Source of the DNA: Syntrophobacter sp963666995
Lineage (GTDB): Bacteria; Desulfobacterota; Syntrophobacteria; Syntrophobacterales; Syntrophobacteraceae
Assembly: GCA_963666995.1 (NCBI GenBank)
Contig: OY762941.1
Span: 4,030,001-4,094,000, forward strand
DNA: 64,000 bases
Direction: 5' to 3'
The translations under genes and the position numbers were made by a program. Below, one piece after another: positions 1-8,176 of the stretch; the stretch's first letter is position 1; the number at the start of each line of letters is the position of its first letter. The notes below the pieces were generated by a model. That model was not told the DNA's origin, did no database searches, and saw only the letters and a list, made by a program, of their open reading frames with translations.

Positions 1-234
1 TCAGGGGTGAATATCGAGGCCACAAGACGCCTGATCGATTCCTGCAGGATTCCGGTGATCGCTTCAGGTGGAGTCTCCACCCTGGAGGACATCCGGAACC
101 TGCTGCCTCTGGTACCCCTGGGACTGATGGGAGTCATCACGGGCAAAGCCATTTACAGTGGGACATTGCGGTTTAAGGATGCTCTGGCCTGTGTCGAGGG
201 TTATCTTGGTGAAAAGAGTTCTCATGCGGACTGA
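1..234 (+). CDS. hisA: HisA, phosphoribosylformimino-AICAR isomerase (C-terminal fragment)
   Basis: Partial gene; the 5' end lies outside the window and the frame is open from base 1. HisA isomerises ProFAR to PRFAR in histidine synthesis and is a (beta/alpha)8 barrel. The visible 77 residues carry the last barrel strands, with the phosphate-binding segments IPVIASGGVS and GVITGKAIYSG that are typical of HisA/HisF. The alanine-tyrosine 'KAIYSG' form favours HisA over HisF. The stop at 232-234 is 14 bases before the preferred start of the next gene, so the two are probably co-transcribed. Confidence 0.85.
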   Translation, partial: SGVNIEATRRLIDSCRIPVIASGGVSTLEDIRNLLPLVPLGLMGVITGKAIYSGTLRFKDALACVEGYLGEKSSHAD

Positions 235-248
235 ATATGAGGTCGACT

Positions 249-695
249 ATGTCATTGCAGGCGCAGATTGAACTGGCTTTGAAAGAGGCGATCCGGGAGA
301 GAAGCGAAACCAAACGCAACGCGATTCGCTTGCTTTTGACCGCATTGAAGGTTAAGGAAAAGGAAATCCGGCGTGAGTTGAACGAGGCGGAAATCCAGCA
401 GGTCATCGGATCTCAGATCAAGCAGAGGCGCGAATCGGAAGAACAGTACAGGCTGGCCGGGAGGCCCGATCTGGCGGGGACTGAACAGGAAGAGGCCCGG
501 GTCCTGCAGGCTTTTCTTCCGGAGGCTTTGGCGGTGGAAGTGCTCGAGGCAATGATCGACCAGGTGATTGCCGAAGTTGGAGCAAACTCTGAGAGGGACA
601 TCGGCAAAGTGATGAAAGCCCTGATGCCCAAGGTGGGGGGCCGAGCTGAGGGCAGGCAAGTGAATGAACTGGTCCGCAGGAAACTTCTCGCTTAA
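249..695 (+). CDS. GatB/YqeY domain protein
   Basis: A 148-residue stand-alone YqeY protein. The family is a helical domain related to the tail of the amidotransferase subunit GatB, and is thought to interact with tRNA; its exact role is not settled. The sequence is highly charged and helical and ends with the family pattern IGKVMKALMPKVGGRAEG. An upstream ATG at 237 exists, but GAGG at 239-242 sits about 6 bases before the ATG at 249, so 249 is preferred. In many bacteria yqeY precedes dnaG and rpoD, as here. The usual rpsU gene is not present between hisA and dnaG. Confidence 0.88.
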   Translation: MSLQAQIELALKEAIRERSETKRNAIRLLLTALKVKEKEIRRELNEAEIQQVIGSQIKQRRESEEQYRLAGRPDLAGTEQEEARVLQAFLPEALAVEVLEAMIDQVIAEVGANSERDIGKVMKALMPKVGGRAEGRQVNELVRRKLLA

Positions 696-717
696 ATTTC
701 GCGTCGGCTGAAAACCT

Positions 718-1031
718 GATTTGAGCGGTTTCCTCCCCCTCCCTTCGCGGGTGGCCCGGATACTCGTTATCCGGGTCCGTAAGGACAAGAGGGGCAGCCG
801 AATCCACCGGCACGATTCCGGAGGTTACCCTCCGAGCCTCTTGCGCTTCGCGCACGGACAGCAAGCTGTCCGTGTCACCCGGGGATTTCTTCGCCCGGCA
901 GCAGAAGAGAAACCGGGGTTTGTCCTCCCCCCTTGACCGAGGAGGGGAATTGCTGCCTGGCTTTTCCCTCTTGACGAGGAAAGGTCTTTGCTCCTCTCCC
1001 CTTTGACGGGGCCGGCCCGGAGAGGGGATGA
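718..1031. repeat. GC-rich dispersed repeat, interrupted copy
   Basis: The 696-1219 gap has no convincing gene. Its left edge (718-742) reads TTTGAGCGGTTTCCTCCCCC and its right part (about 990-1030) reads GCTCCTCTCCCC, TTTGACGGGG, GGAGAGGGG. Both match, on the opposite strand, the compact repeat at 12080-12186. Between the two matching parts lie two self-complementary segments: CCCGGATA/TATCCGGG at 755-775 and CACGGACAGC/GCTGTCCGTG at 853-874. The simplest reading is a non-coding repeat family with extra hairpin DNA inside this copy. Confidence 0.6.
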
Positions 1032-1219
1032 GTTTCGTCCGGGGCGGTTGAATGTGATTGAAAGCCGCAATACCGGTTCATCGCGTCCGGTTTCTTCTTC
1101 AGTGAACAAGAAAATCCTTGATTTAGATTTGAGCAGCGGATAGAAACTATAAATTTGCCGTTTTGGGATGTCACTGAACTTTTGATGTTGGCCCTATACA
1201 ATAGCGCAGGCTTTCACTA

Positions 1220-3037
1220 GTGAACATTTCCGGTACAGCCGCCCTGGTGAAACAGGCCGTGGACATCGTTGAGGTGATCGGGCAGGTGGTCCCATTGCGT
1301 CGATCGGGGAACCGGCACATTGGGTTGTGTCCGTTTCATCAGGAGAAGACTCCGTCGTTCCATGTCGATGCTGAGAACCAGTTTTACCATTGTTTCGGGT
1401 GCGGCAGCGGCGGAGACGTTCTCAGTTTTGTCATGAAGCACCAGAACCTTACCTTTGTGGAAGCCCTGAAATATCTGGCAGACCGTTATCACATAACCCT
1501 CCCGGAGCAGGATTCCTATCAAGGTGTTTTGGCTGCCGCCGGTGATGCGGTACGGCGGGAGCGCGAGCAGCTCTACCGGATCCTCCAGTCCGCAGCGGAT
1601 TTTTTCTACGATCAGCTTCATCATAATGTGGCGGGGAGAGAGGCCAGGGAATATGTTCGGAGACGCGGGCTGCCTGAGCAGGTTGTCGAATCTGAAAGAC
1701 TGGGATATGCTCCCGGAAAATGGGATGCTCTGTTGCGCTGCCTGACGGATAACGGGTTCAGTCCCGAATTGGGATTGAAGGCCGGGTTGTTCGCCAGGAG
1801 CGAGGCCAAGAACAGAGTCTACGATCGGTTTAGAAATCGGCTCATTTTCCCTATAAGGGATGAGAGCGGTCGGATTGCAGCTTTCGGAGGCCGCAGTCTG
1901 TCCGGCGAAACCGAGGGGGAACCGAAATATCTGAACAGCCCTGAGACGCCGGTGTATCAAAAGGGGCGCCTGCTGTATCAGTTGGCCAAAGCACGCGAGG
2001 CGTGCCGGCAGGTCCGGCAGGTCGTTCTCGTTGAAGGATATATGGACTTGCTGGCGTTTTATTCTCAGGGTTTTTACCGGGTTACGGCAACGTTGGGAAC
2101 AGCCCTCACGCCAAATCAGGTCCGACTTCTCTCGCGCATGGCCGAAGAAGTGGTCATGGCTTACGACGGAGATGAAGCGGGAGAGAAAGCTATGCTGCGA
2201 GGGCTTCCGCTCTTCCTGCAGGAGGAATTGTCCGTGAGTTGCGTGCGGTTCCCGGATGGCATGGATCCGGACGATTTCCTGAAACGGGCCGGGCTCGGTG
2301 ATTTTGAGGTCCTGCTCAAGGACCGGCAGGAACTTGGAGTCTATGCCGTCAGGAAGGTGCTCGATGGCTGGGATGGAAGCACCAGTGGCAAGACGAAAGT
2401 CCTGGCCGATTTGAAACTGATTTTCGACTCGGCGCATCAACCCGTATTGAGATCTGAATATATGCGTGTGGTCTCAGACCGCCTCTCCCTTTCCGAAGAG
2501 GTCATAAGAACGCAGTTGGATCACGGCAAACACCGACAGGAGAGGCATCTCAGCCCCTCCCGGGCTCCTGTTACGCTCCGAATAACCGAAACGCACTCCC
2601 TCGAAGAGAAAGTCCTCCGGCTTATGGTGAGGTATCCGGATTTGATTGAGGATGCGATTGATTCGGGAGCTTCGGATTATTTCAGGGAGCCGAAATTAAG
2701 GGCGGTCGCGATGGTCCTCGCGCAAGCCCCCCACCCGCCGGGCGGGATTTTCAACGCTACAATGGTTTATGATCTTCTTCCCGACCAGGAGTCCAAAGAA
2801 ATCTTCACGCGATTCTTGCTTGAATCATCCGATCTGGAGGAACCGCGAGTCCAGTTTATGGACTGGCTGGAGATGTTGTCCAGACGTGAGGTGAAGCAGA
2901 AGAGTCTGGAACTGGAGACTGCACTGAAGCAGGCAGCCCAAAAAGGCGATACGGCTCAGGTGGAGAGTCTGCTGGCACAGATTCAAAGTCTCAATTCGAC
3001 CAAGAAGAGGGTTGGAGACATACCGGATAACCTTTAG
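1220..3037 (+). CDS. dnaG: DNA primase
   Basis: DnaG, 605 residues, makes RNA primers on the lagging strand at the replication fork. The N-terminal CHC2-type zinc finger is complete, with ligands C37, H40, C58 and C61 (CPFH...CFGC). The RNA-polymerase core follows, then the TOPRIM domain with the acidic residues of VVLVEGYMD (around residue 270) and AYDGDEAG (around 315). The C-terminal helicase-binding region is less conserved. Start is GTG at 1220 with only a weak upstream GCAGG. The stop is 12 bases before rpoD, so the two form the classical macromolecular-synthesis operon. Confidence 0.97.
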   Translation: MNISGTAALVKQAVDIVEVIGQVVPLRRSGNRHIGLCPFHQEKTPSFHVDAENQFYHCFGCGSGGDVLSFVMKHQNLTFVEALKYLADRYHITLPEQDSYQGVLAAAGDAVRREREQLYRILQSAADFFYDQLHHNVAGREAREYVRRRGLPEQVVESERLGYAPGKWDALLRCLTDNGFSPELGLKAGLFARSEAKNRVYDRFRNRLIFPIRDESGRIAAFGGRSLSGETEGEPKYLNSPETPVYQKGRLLYQLAKAREACRQVRQVVLVEGYMDLLAFYSQGFYRVTATLGTALTPNQVRLLSRMAEEVVMAYDGDEAGEKAMLRGLPLFLQEELSVSCVRFPDGMDPDDFLKRAGLGDFEVLLKDRQELGVYAVRKVLDGWDGSTSGKTKVLADLKLIFDSAHQPVLRSEYMRVVSDRLSLSEEVIRTQLDHGKHRQERHLSPSRAPVTLRITETHSLEEKVLRLMVRYPDLIEDAIDSGASDYFREPKLRAVAMVLAQAPHPPGGIFNATMVYDLLPDQESKEIFTRFLLESSDLEEPRVQFMDWLEMLSRREVKQKSLELETALKQAAQKGDTAQVESLLAQIQSLNSTKKRVGDIPDNL

Positions 3038-3049
3038 GAGAGAGAACCG

Positions 3050-4849
3050 ATGACGGATAAGGAAATAAAGCAACGGCGCGATCCCGCTCTTTCTAAACCG
3101 GAAATGGACGACATCAAACGTCTCATTACGGTCGGCAAGGAAAAGGGCTATCTCACCTACGACGAAGTGAACGAAGCCTTGCCGGAGGATCTGGTGTCCC
3201 CCGAAAAACTGGACGATATGATGATGATCTTCGATGAGATGGACATCGAGATCGTGGATTCCGAACAGCAGGTCCAGGTGGTTCATGAAACATCGGGGAG
3301 CGATTCCGATGCGCTGCTGGAGGAAGAGGACGACGAACTTCACATCGAAGCCGATGTGACCAGTCGCGTCACGGACCCCGTCAAAATGTACCTGCGGGAA
3401 ATGGGGCAGGTGTCTCTCCTCACGCGTGAGGGAGAAGTGGAGATCGCCAAGCGGATTGAAGCGGGAGAGAGGGAAATATTCAACGCCATCATGGAATCCT
3501 CGATCGGGATAAAGGAAATCATGCGCCTCAAGGACAAGCTTGAGGTCGATAATACGAGGCTCAGTGAAGTATTGCGGGAAGTGGATGAAGAGATTACCGA
3601 AGAGGAAGAGGCGGCCCAAAAGGAACGGGTCGTACAGATCCTGAATGACGTTCAGCACCTGGATGAAGAAAACAAGATCATGCAGATCAAACTTGTCGAC
3701 GACAATGTCGCGTCGGATGAGGAATTCGTTCTCAAGAACCGGATCCAGCAGAACAAAGAACAGATTGTCAGCCTGCTCAAGGGATTGCAACTGAGCAAGC
3801 GTCATATTGACAGCATCATCGATAAGCTCCACCTGAGCCTGGAAGTCATCGAGAAATCCGAAAGGGACCTTGAGAACTGCCTGCTGCGCTCGGGGAAGCC
3901 GTTCCAGGAACTGAAACCTCTCTACGAGGCGGCGTTGGAAGATGAGGAAATGCTTTGCAGTTGTGCCGCGGAAACCGGGATGGGGGAGCAGGATTTTCTC
4001 GACCTGGTTGTCAGGGCGATCGAAGCGAAGATGAAGATTGCAACTCTCGAGGTTGAGTCGAAAATGGATTCGAGGTCGTTGCGTCAGATCCTCCGCCGTG
4101 TCGAAGATGGGATCGTCCGGTCCAAGCTGGCGAAAAGCGAACTCATCGAAGCGAATTTGCGCCTGGTGGTGAGTATTGCAAAGAAATACACCAACCGGGG
4201 TCTGCAATTTCTCGACCTCATTCAGGAAGGCAACATCGGCCTGATGAAGGCCGTCGACAAATTTGAATATCAGAGAGGCTACAAGTTCAGCACGTATGCA
4301 ACCTGGTGGATTCGACAGGCAATCACCCGCGCTATCGCCGACCAGGCCAGAACCATCAGAATTCCGGTTCACATGATCGAGACCATAAACAAGTTGATCC
4401 GGACTTCGCGTTATCTGGTCCAGGAATTGGGGCGTGAGCCGACTCCGGAGGAAATCGCCGAGAAAATGGAATTTCCGGTGGAGAAGGTGCGGAAAGTGTT
4501 GAAGATAGCCAAGGAACCGATAAGCCTCGAGACTCCGATTGGCGAGGAGGAAGACAGCCATCTGGGAGATTTTATCGAGGATAAACGGGTCGCCTCGCCT
4601 GTGGACGCGGTCATCAATTTAAATCTCAGCGAACAGACGAGGAAGGCTCTGGCAACTCTGACCCCCAGGGAAGAGAAAGTGCTTCGCATGCGGTTTGGGA
4701 TTGGAGAGAAAGCCGATCACACCCTTGAGGAGGTCGGCCAGGATTTTGCCGTGACGCGCGAGCGCATCAGGCAGATCGAGGCCAAAGCGTTACGCAAGTT
4801 GAGGCATCCCAGCCGCAGGAAGGAACTGAAAAGTTTCATTGAAACGTAA
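3050..4849 (+). CDS. rpoD: RNA polymerase primary sigma factor (sigma-70)
   Basis: 599-residue group 1 sigma factor. Region 1.1 is at the N-terminus. Region 1.2 starts near residue 105 (DPVKMYLREMG). A long acidic non-conserved region follows, then region 2 with LRLVVSIAKKYTNRG and YATWWIRQAITRAI (the -10 element readers). Region 3 comes next, and region 4.2 has the helix-turn-helix TLEEVGQDFAVTRERIRQIE (the -35 reader). The large insert between regions 1.2 and 2 is usual for primary sigma factors of proteobacteria. Start ATG 3050 is preceded by GGAGAG. It directly follows dnaG. Confidence 0.98.
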   Translation: MTDKEIKQRRDPALSKPEMDDIKRLITVGKEKGYLTYDEVNEALPEDLVSPEKLDDMMMIFDEMDIEIVDSEQQVQVVHETSGSDSDALLEEEDDELHIEADVTSRVTDPVKMYLREMGQVSLLTREGEVEIAKRIEAGEREIFNAIMESSIGIKEIMRLKDKLEVDNTRLSEVLREVDEEITEEEEAAQKERVVQILNDVQHLDEENKIMQIKLVDDNVASDEEFVLKNRIQQNKEQIVSLLKGLQLSKRHIDSIIDKLHLSLEVIEKSERDLENCLLRSGKPFQELKPLYEAALEDEEMLCSCAAETGMGEQDFLDLVVRAIEAKMKIATLEVESKMDSRSLRQILRRVEDGIVRSKLAKSELIEANLRLVVSIAKKYTNRGLQFLDLIQEGNIGLMKAVDKFEYQRGYKFSTYATWWIRQAITRAIADQARTIRIPVHMIETINKLIRTSRYLVQELGREPTPEEIAEKMEFPVEKVRKVLKIAKEPISLETPIGEEEDSHLGDFIEDKRVASPVDAVINLNLSEQTRKALATLTPREEKVLRMRFGIGEKADHTLEEVGQDFAVTRERIRQIEAKALRKLRHPSRRKELKSFIET

Positions 4850-4915
4850 AGGGATGGATACGGACGATCCATTCACCGTTCGGCTTGCTCATGCCCGGAC
4901 GAGAATAGAATTGTC

Positions 4916-4945
4916 TTGACAAGTGTAAAACCGACTCTTTATATA
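4916..4945 (+). promoter_or_regulatory. Sigma-70 promoter of the tRNA gene
   Basis: A perfect -35 TTGACA at 4916-4921 is followed after 17-18 bases by an A/T-rich -10 (TTATAT/TATATA, 4939-4945). The tRNA gene starts 26 bases downstream of it. This is by far the clearest housekeeping promoter seen in the window. Confidence 0.75.
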
Positions 4946-4970
4946 AACGTGCCCGGCAAATGGAGGATAA

Positions 4971-5043
4971 GGGCCCATAGCTCAGTTGGAAGAGCCACCG
5001 GCTCATAACCGGTAGGTCCCTGGTTCGAGGCCAGGTGGGCCCA
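4971..5043 (+). tRNA. tRNA with CAU anticodon (Met or lysidine-modified Ile2)
   Basis: A 73-base cloverleaf can be folded by hand. The acceptor stem is GGGCCCA (4971-4977) with TGGGCCC (5036-5042). The D-stem is GCTC/GAGC. The anticodon stem is ACCGG/CCGGT around loop CTCATAA, so the anticodon is CAT. The T-stem is CCTGG/CCAGG with loop TTCGAGG, and the discriminator is A5043. CCA is not encoded. There is no initiator-type mismatch at the end of the acceptor stem and no run of three G-C pairs in the anticodon stem, which argues against fMet. Elongator Met and Ile2 cannot be told apart safely by eye. The D-loop is short (8 bases). Confidence 0.93.
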
Positions 5044-5192
5044 TTCTTGATGGCAATGAAAGAGATTCGAACAACAGAGAAAACAACGCGAAGGAAAACG
5101 CCGATCCCGTCCTCCGGCAGAAAAGTGTGCCGCCCCGGAGAGCCGGGGCTGAGAGCTTTCACGGGCCGCGGTCAGGAGAATTACAGCTAAAC

Positions 5193-5226
5193 AGGGGTGT
5201 TCTTTAACGAACACCCCTTCTTTTTT
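5193..5226 (+). terminator. Rho-independent terminator downstream of the tRNA
   Basis: A perfect 10-bp stem AGGGGTGTTC/GAACACCCCT (5193-5202 and 5209-5218) with a 6-base loop is followed by TCTTTTTT. It would end the tRNA transcript about 150 bases after the mature 3' end and isolate it from the Nif3-like gene. Confidence 0.88.
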
Positions 5227-5269
5227 GGGCGTGCCCGGCAGGGCGCGCCCGCCCGGAGAACGGAACAAG

Positions 5270-6088
5270 ATGGTCAAAGTGGCGGACATTTTGAGTTGGC
5301 TCGATTCCTACGCGCCTTTCCGTTACGGTGCTTCATGGGACAACAGCGGACTTCAGGTCGGCAGTCCGGCGGCGGCGGCGGATCGGCTCCTCGTGGCTCT
5401 GGAGCCCAGCTCGAAGAGCCTCAGAGAGGCCGTGGAACGGAAATGCCGGTGCCTTGTCACACACCATCCTCTCCTGTTTCACCCGCTGAGTGTCGTGTGC
5501 TGGGATACTTATCCCGGAAACCTGGTATCGATGGCGGTGAAAGAGGAGATCAGCCTGATCGCCGTGCACACCAATCTGGATGCTGCACGCGAAGGGACGA
5601 ACGAACAACTCTCGAGGATACTCGGACTCGGATCGATGGAGCCGTTGGAAACCGAGGATGAGTGGAAGGGAGAGGACCGCTACGCCGGGATGGGATGTGT
5701 CGGGTCGTTGCCTCAGCCGATGCGCCTTGAAGACTTCGCTTCGTTTGCAGCGAGGGCGGTTGGTTGCACGTGTCCGAGGGTGGTAGGAAACCCCGATAGA
5801 ATGATCCGTCGGATCGCCGTATGCAGTGGGAGCGGGGGAAGTCTTCTGGATACGGTCATTGGAATGAATGCGGACCTTTACGTTACCGGAGATGTGAAAT
5901 ATCACGAAGCCATGAGAGCGGAGGAATATGGCCTCGCGTTAATCGATATAGGACACTTTGCATCCGAGAGGGTTGTGGTTGGCCCCCTTGCTGAATATCT
6001 GCGATCGAAGGCCGTCCGGGAACGGGTCGTGCTCGAGGTGTGCACGGCTGATGCGGAAGTGGATCCTTTCCTGATTCTGAAGGACTGA
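5270..6088 (+). CDS. Nif3-like / DUF34 dinuclear metal-centre protein
   Basis: 272 residues, the usual length of the short form of the Nif3/YbgI family. These proteins form toroidal hexamers with a two-metal site; one proposed role is GTP cyclohydrolase-like chemistry or metal insertion, and the function is not established. Family motifs are WDNSGLQVG near the N-terminus, THHPLLF and HTNLDAA (metal-binding histidines and aspartate), and DIGHFASE near the C-terminus with the final His and Glu ligands. The ATG at 5270 is preferred to an upstream in-frame TTG because the family begins with MVKVADIL-like sequence. A gene for a coiled-coil/Zn-ribbon protein follows, an association common in bacteria. 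Confidence 0.93.
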   Translation: MVKVADILSWLDSYAPFRYGASWDNSGLQVGSPAAAADRLLVALEPSSKSLREAVERKCRCLVTHHPLLFHPLSVVCWDTYPGNLVSMAVKEEISLIAVHTNLDAAREGTNEQLSRILGLGSMEPLETEDEWKGEDRYAGMGCVGSLPQPMRLEDFASFAARAVGCTCPRVVGNPDRMIRRIAVCSGSGGSLLDTVIGMNADLYVTGDVKYHEAMRAEEYGLALIDIGHFASERVVVGPLAEYLRSKAVRERVVLEVCTADAEVDPFLILKD

Positions 6089-6201
6089 GGGGCAGGGCCT
6101 GCGGGAGGTTATTTTCGGCACTTGATCGGTTTGAGAGCAGAATTGGTCCGGTGAAACACCGGACTTCGGGTTACCAGGATAATATTAAGGGAGGTTCTAC
6201 A

Positions 6202-6948
6202 TTGCTTGACCAACTCAAATGTTTGATTGAATACCAGATACTGGAGGACAGGAAAAATCGGTTGATCCGCGGATGTGAGGAGACCCCGAAGAGAATCGCT
6301 GAGATAGAGAAGGAATTCGAACAATCCGAAGGGGAATACCTCGCAAAGAAGGCAGAGCACGATCTGGCCAGGAAAGCCCACAAGTCTCTGGAACAGGGTA
6401 TTCAGGATTTGGAAACCAGGATATCACGCAGCAAGAGCCGCATGAATGAAGTTAAAACGAACAAAGAGTACCAGGCTATCCTGAAAGAGATAGAAGACAT
6501 CCGGAAAGACATCGCCGGCAGGGAAGACGGAGCCCTCGAACTCATGGAGAATATCGAGGCCCTGGGCAAGGAACTGAAGACGCTGGAAAAGGACCTCTCC
6601 ACCAAAAGGCAGAAGCTCGAGGAAGATAGAAAAGTGCTCAGCAGTGAAAGCGATCAGTTGAAGAATCGGCTTGAACGTTTGGAAGCACTGCAGCAGAAGG
6701 TCCGTGAAAAGCTGAACCCGGACCTGCTGAAGCGCACCAATTTTCTGTTCAAGAAACAGGCCGGGATCGCGGTCGCTGCGGTCGAAAACGGCGTATGTCA
6801 GGTCTGCCATCTGAATATTCCACCTCAGAAGTACATTGAACTGCAAAAGGACGAAGTCATCCTTCAATGCCCTCACTGCCATCGTTTTCTCTACTGGCCC
6901 GGCCATGAGGGATATTGTGTGAAGGATGAGGACCTGGAAACGATCTGA
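6202..6948 (+). CDS. Coiled-coil protein with C-terminal zinc ribbon (COG1579 type)
   Basis: 248 residues. Residues ~10-180 are an almost continuous antiparallel coiled coil rich in Lys, Glu and Leu. The C-terminus is a four-cysteine zinc ribbon, CQVCHLNIP...LQCPHCHRFLYW. Family members are often encoded beside Nif3-like genes, as here, and may bind nucleic acid; the molecular role is unknown. The start is taken as TTG at 6202 because GGGAGG (6189-6194) lies 7 bases upstream. Starts further upstream have no ribosome site and add residues outside the family pattern. Confidence 0.87.
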   Translation: MLDQLKCLIEYQILEDRKNRLIRGCEETPKRIAEIEKEFEQSEGEYLAKKAEHDLARKAHKSLEQGIQDLETRISRSKSRMNEVKTNKEYQAILKEIEDIRKDIAGREDGALELMENIEALGKELKTLEKDLSTKRQKLEEDRKVLSSESDQLKNRLERLEALQQKVREKLNPDLLKRTNFLFKKQAGIAVAAVENGVCQVCHLNIPPQKYIELQKDEVILQCPHCHRFLYWPGHEGYCVKDEDLETI

Positions 6949-7104
6949 GAAGGCGTGCTGCGTTGAACCGGTTGTACAACCGAGGGTTTTGGGCTTCGTC
7001 GTCCCGGTGTCGGGCACGAAAAAGGGTTGCCATTCCGGCCTGCCTGTAATAAAAAAAAGGCACCTTTTTGTTTGGATTCAGCGCGGATGAGATAGGGGAT
7101 GGCA

Positions 7105-8058
7105 ATGGCTACATACGGTATGAAGATTTTCGCCGGGAACAGCAACCGGGAGTTGGCTCACCAGATCTGTGATTCACTGGAAATACCCCTCGGCAGGGCG
7201 TTGGTCAGCACTTTCAGCGATGGCGAAATCAGGGTCGAAATCGGGGAAAATGTCAGGGGTGCAGACGTTTTCGTGATTCAGTCCGGGGCGCACCCCGTAA
7301 ATGACAATTTGATGGAACTTCTGGTGATGGTCGATGCTTTCAAGCGTGCTTCGGCGCGCAGAATCACGGCAGTCATTCCCTATTACAGCTACGCTCGTCA
7401 GGATCGTAAAAACAAGCCCCGAGTGCCCATCACCGCGCGGCTGGTTGCGGATCTCATCGCCCGGGTCGGAGCGCACCGTATCCTCACGATGGACCTTCAT
7501 GCCGGGCAGATCCAGGGGTTTTTCGACGTCCCCGTGGACAACCTCTACGCCTCACCGATACTACTGCCGTACATTCGTGAGCATTTCGACAAGGACATGG
7601 TCATTGTTTCTCCTGATGCGGGCGGCGTTCCCAGGGCGAGAGCCTATGCCAAGCTCCTTAGATCGGGGCTCGCAATGATCGACAAGCGGCGCTCGAATGT
7701 GAACGAGGCCGAAGCGCTCAACATCATCGGCGAGGTGGCCGGGAAAACGGCCGTTGTCCTGGACGACATGGTGGATACGGGCGGGACCCTGGTCGAGGCG
7801 ACGAAAAGCCTGCTGGAAAAAGGCGCAAAAGAAGTCCATGCCTGTGTGACCCATGCGGTGTTGTCGGGACCGGCGGTTGAGCGGATCGAAAAAAGCGAGC
7901 TCAAAAGGTTTGTCGCCACGGACACTCTGCCCTTAAGACCTCAGGCGGCCCATTGCCGGAAGATAGAAATCGTTCCTTCGTGCAGACTTTTTTCGACGGC
8001 GATACGAAATATCCACAATGAGGATTCGATCAGCACCCTGTTCGAAATCCTCCACTGA
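7105..8058 (+). CDS. prs: Ribose-phosphate pyrophosphokinase (PRPP synthetase)
   Basis: 317-residue class I PRPP synthetase, making PRPP from ribose 5-phosphate and ATP for nucleotide, histidine and tryptophan synthesis. Diagnostic segments are ITARLVADLI followed by TMDLHAGQIQGFFDVPVDNL (the PRPP synthetase signature), VSPDAGGVPRAR, and the PRPP-binding loop VVLDDMVDTGGTL. Two in-frame ATGs lie at 7099 and 7105. AGGGG at 7094-7098 is well placed only for 7105. The gene appears monocistronic. Confidence 0.96.
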   Translation: MATYGMKIFAGNSNRELAHQICDSLEIPLGRALVSTFSDGEIRVEIGENVRGADVFVIQSGAHPVNDNLMELLVMVDAFKRASARRITAVIPYYSYARQDRKNKPRVPITARLVADLIARVGAHRILTMDLHAGQIQGFFDVPVDNLYASPILLPYIREHFDKDMVIVSPDAGGVPRARAYAKLLRSGLAMIDKRRSNVNEAEALNIIGEVAGKTAVVLDDMVDTGGTLVEATKSLLEKGAKEVHACVTHAVLSGPAVERIEKSELKRFVATDTLPLRPQAAHCRKIEIVPSCRLFSTAIRNIHNEDSISTLFEILH

Positions 8059-8176
8059 TCGGACCGTCAGCTCAAGGCACATGGCTTTTCTATCTCTAAC
8101 CCATCGCGGTACCGCTTCTGCCTGGGATTGCGATGCCCACCGAGCGCATTTTGTGCAGGCCGGCCAAAAACGATAG

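Noticed and set aside
1217..2440. Minus-strand open frame opposite dnaG
   Set aside because: A shadow of the coding strand; dnaG is certain.
2825..4561. Long minus-strand open frame opposite rpoD
   Set aside because: It mirrors the charged rpoD sequence, has no family pattern and overlaps a certain gene.
7046..7072. A-run/T-run near GGCACC as a terminator before prs
   Set aside because: The stem is only a few pairs of A-T bases and no T-tract follows in the right place.
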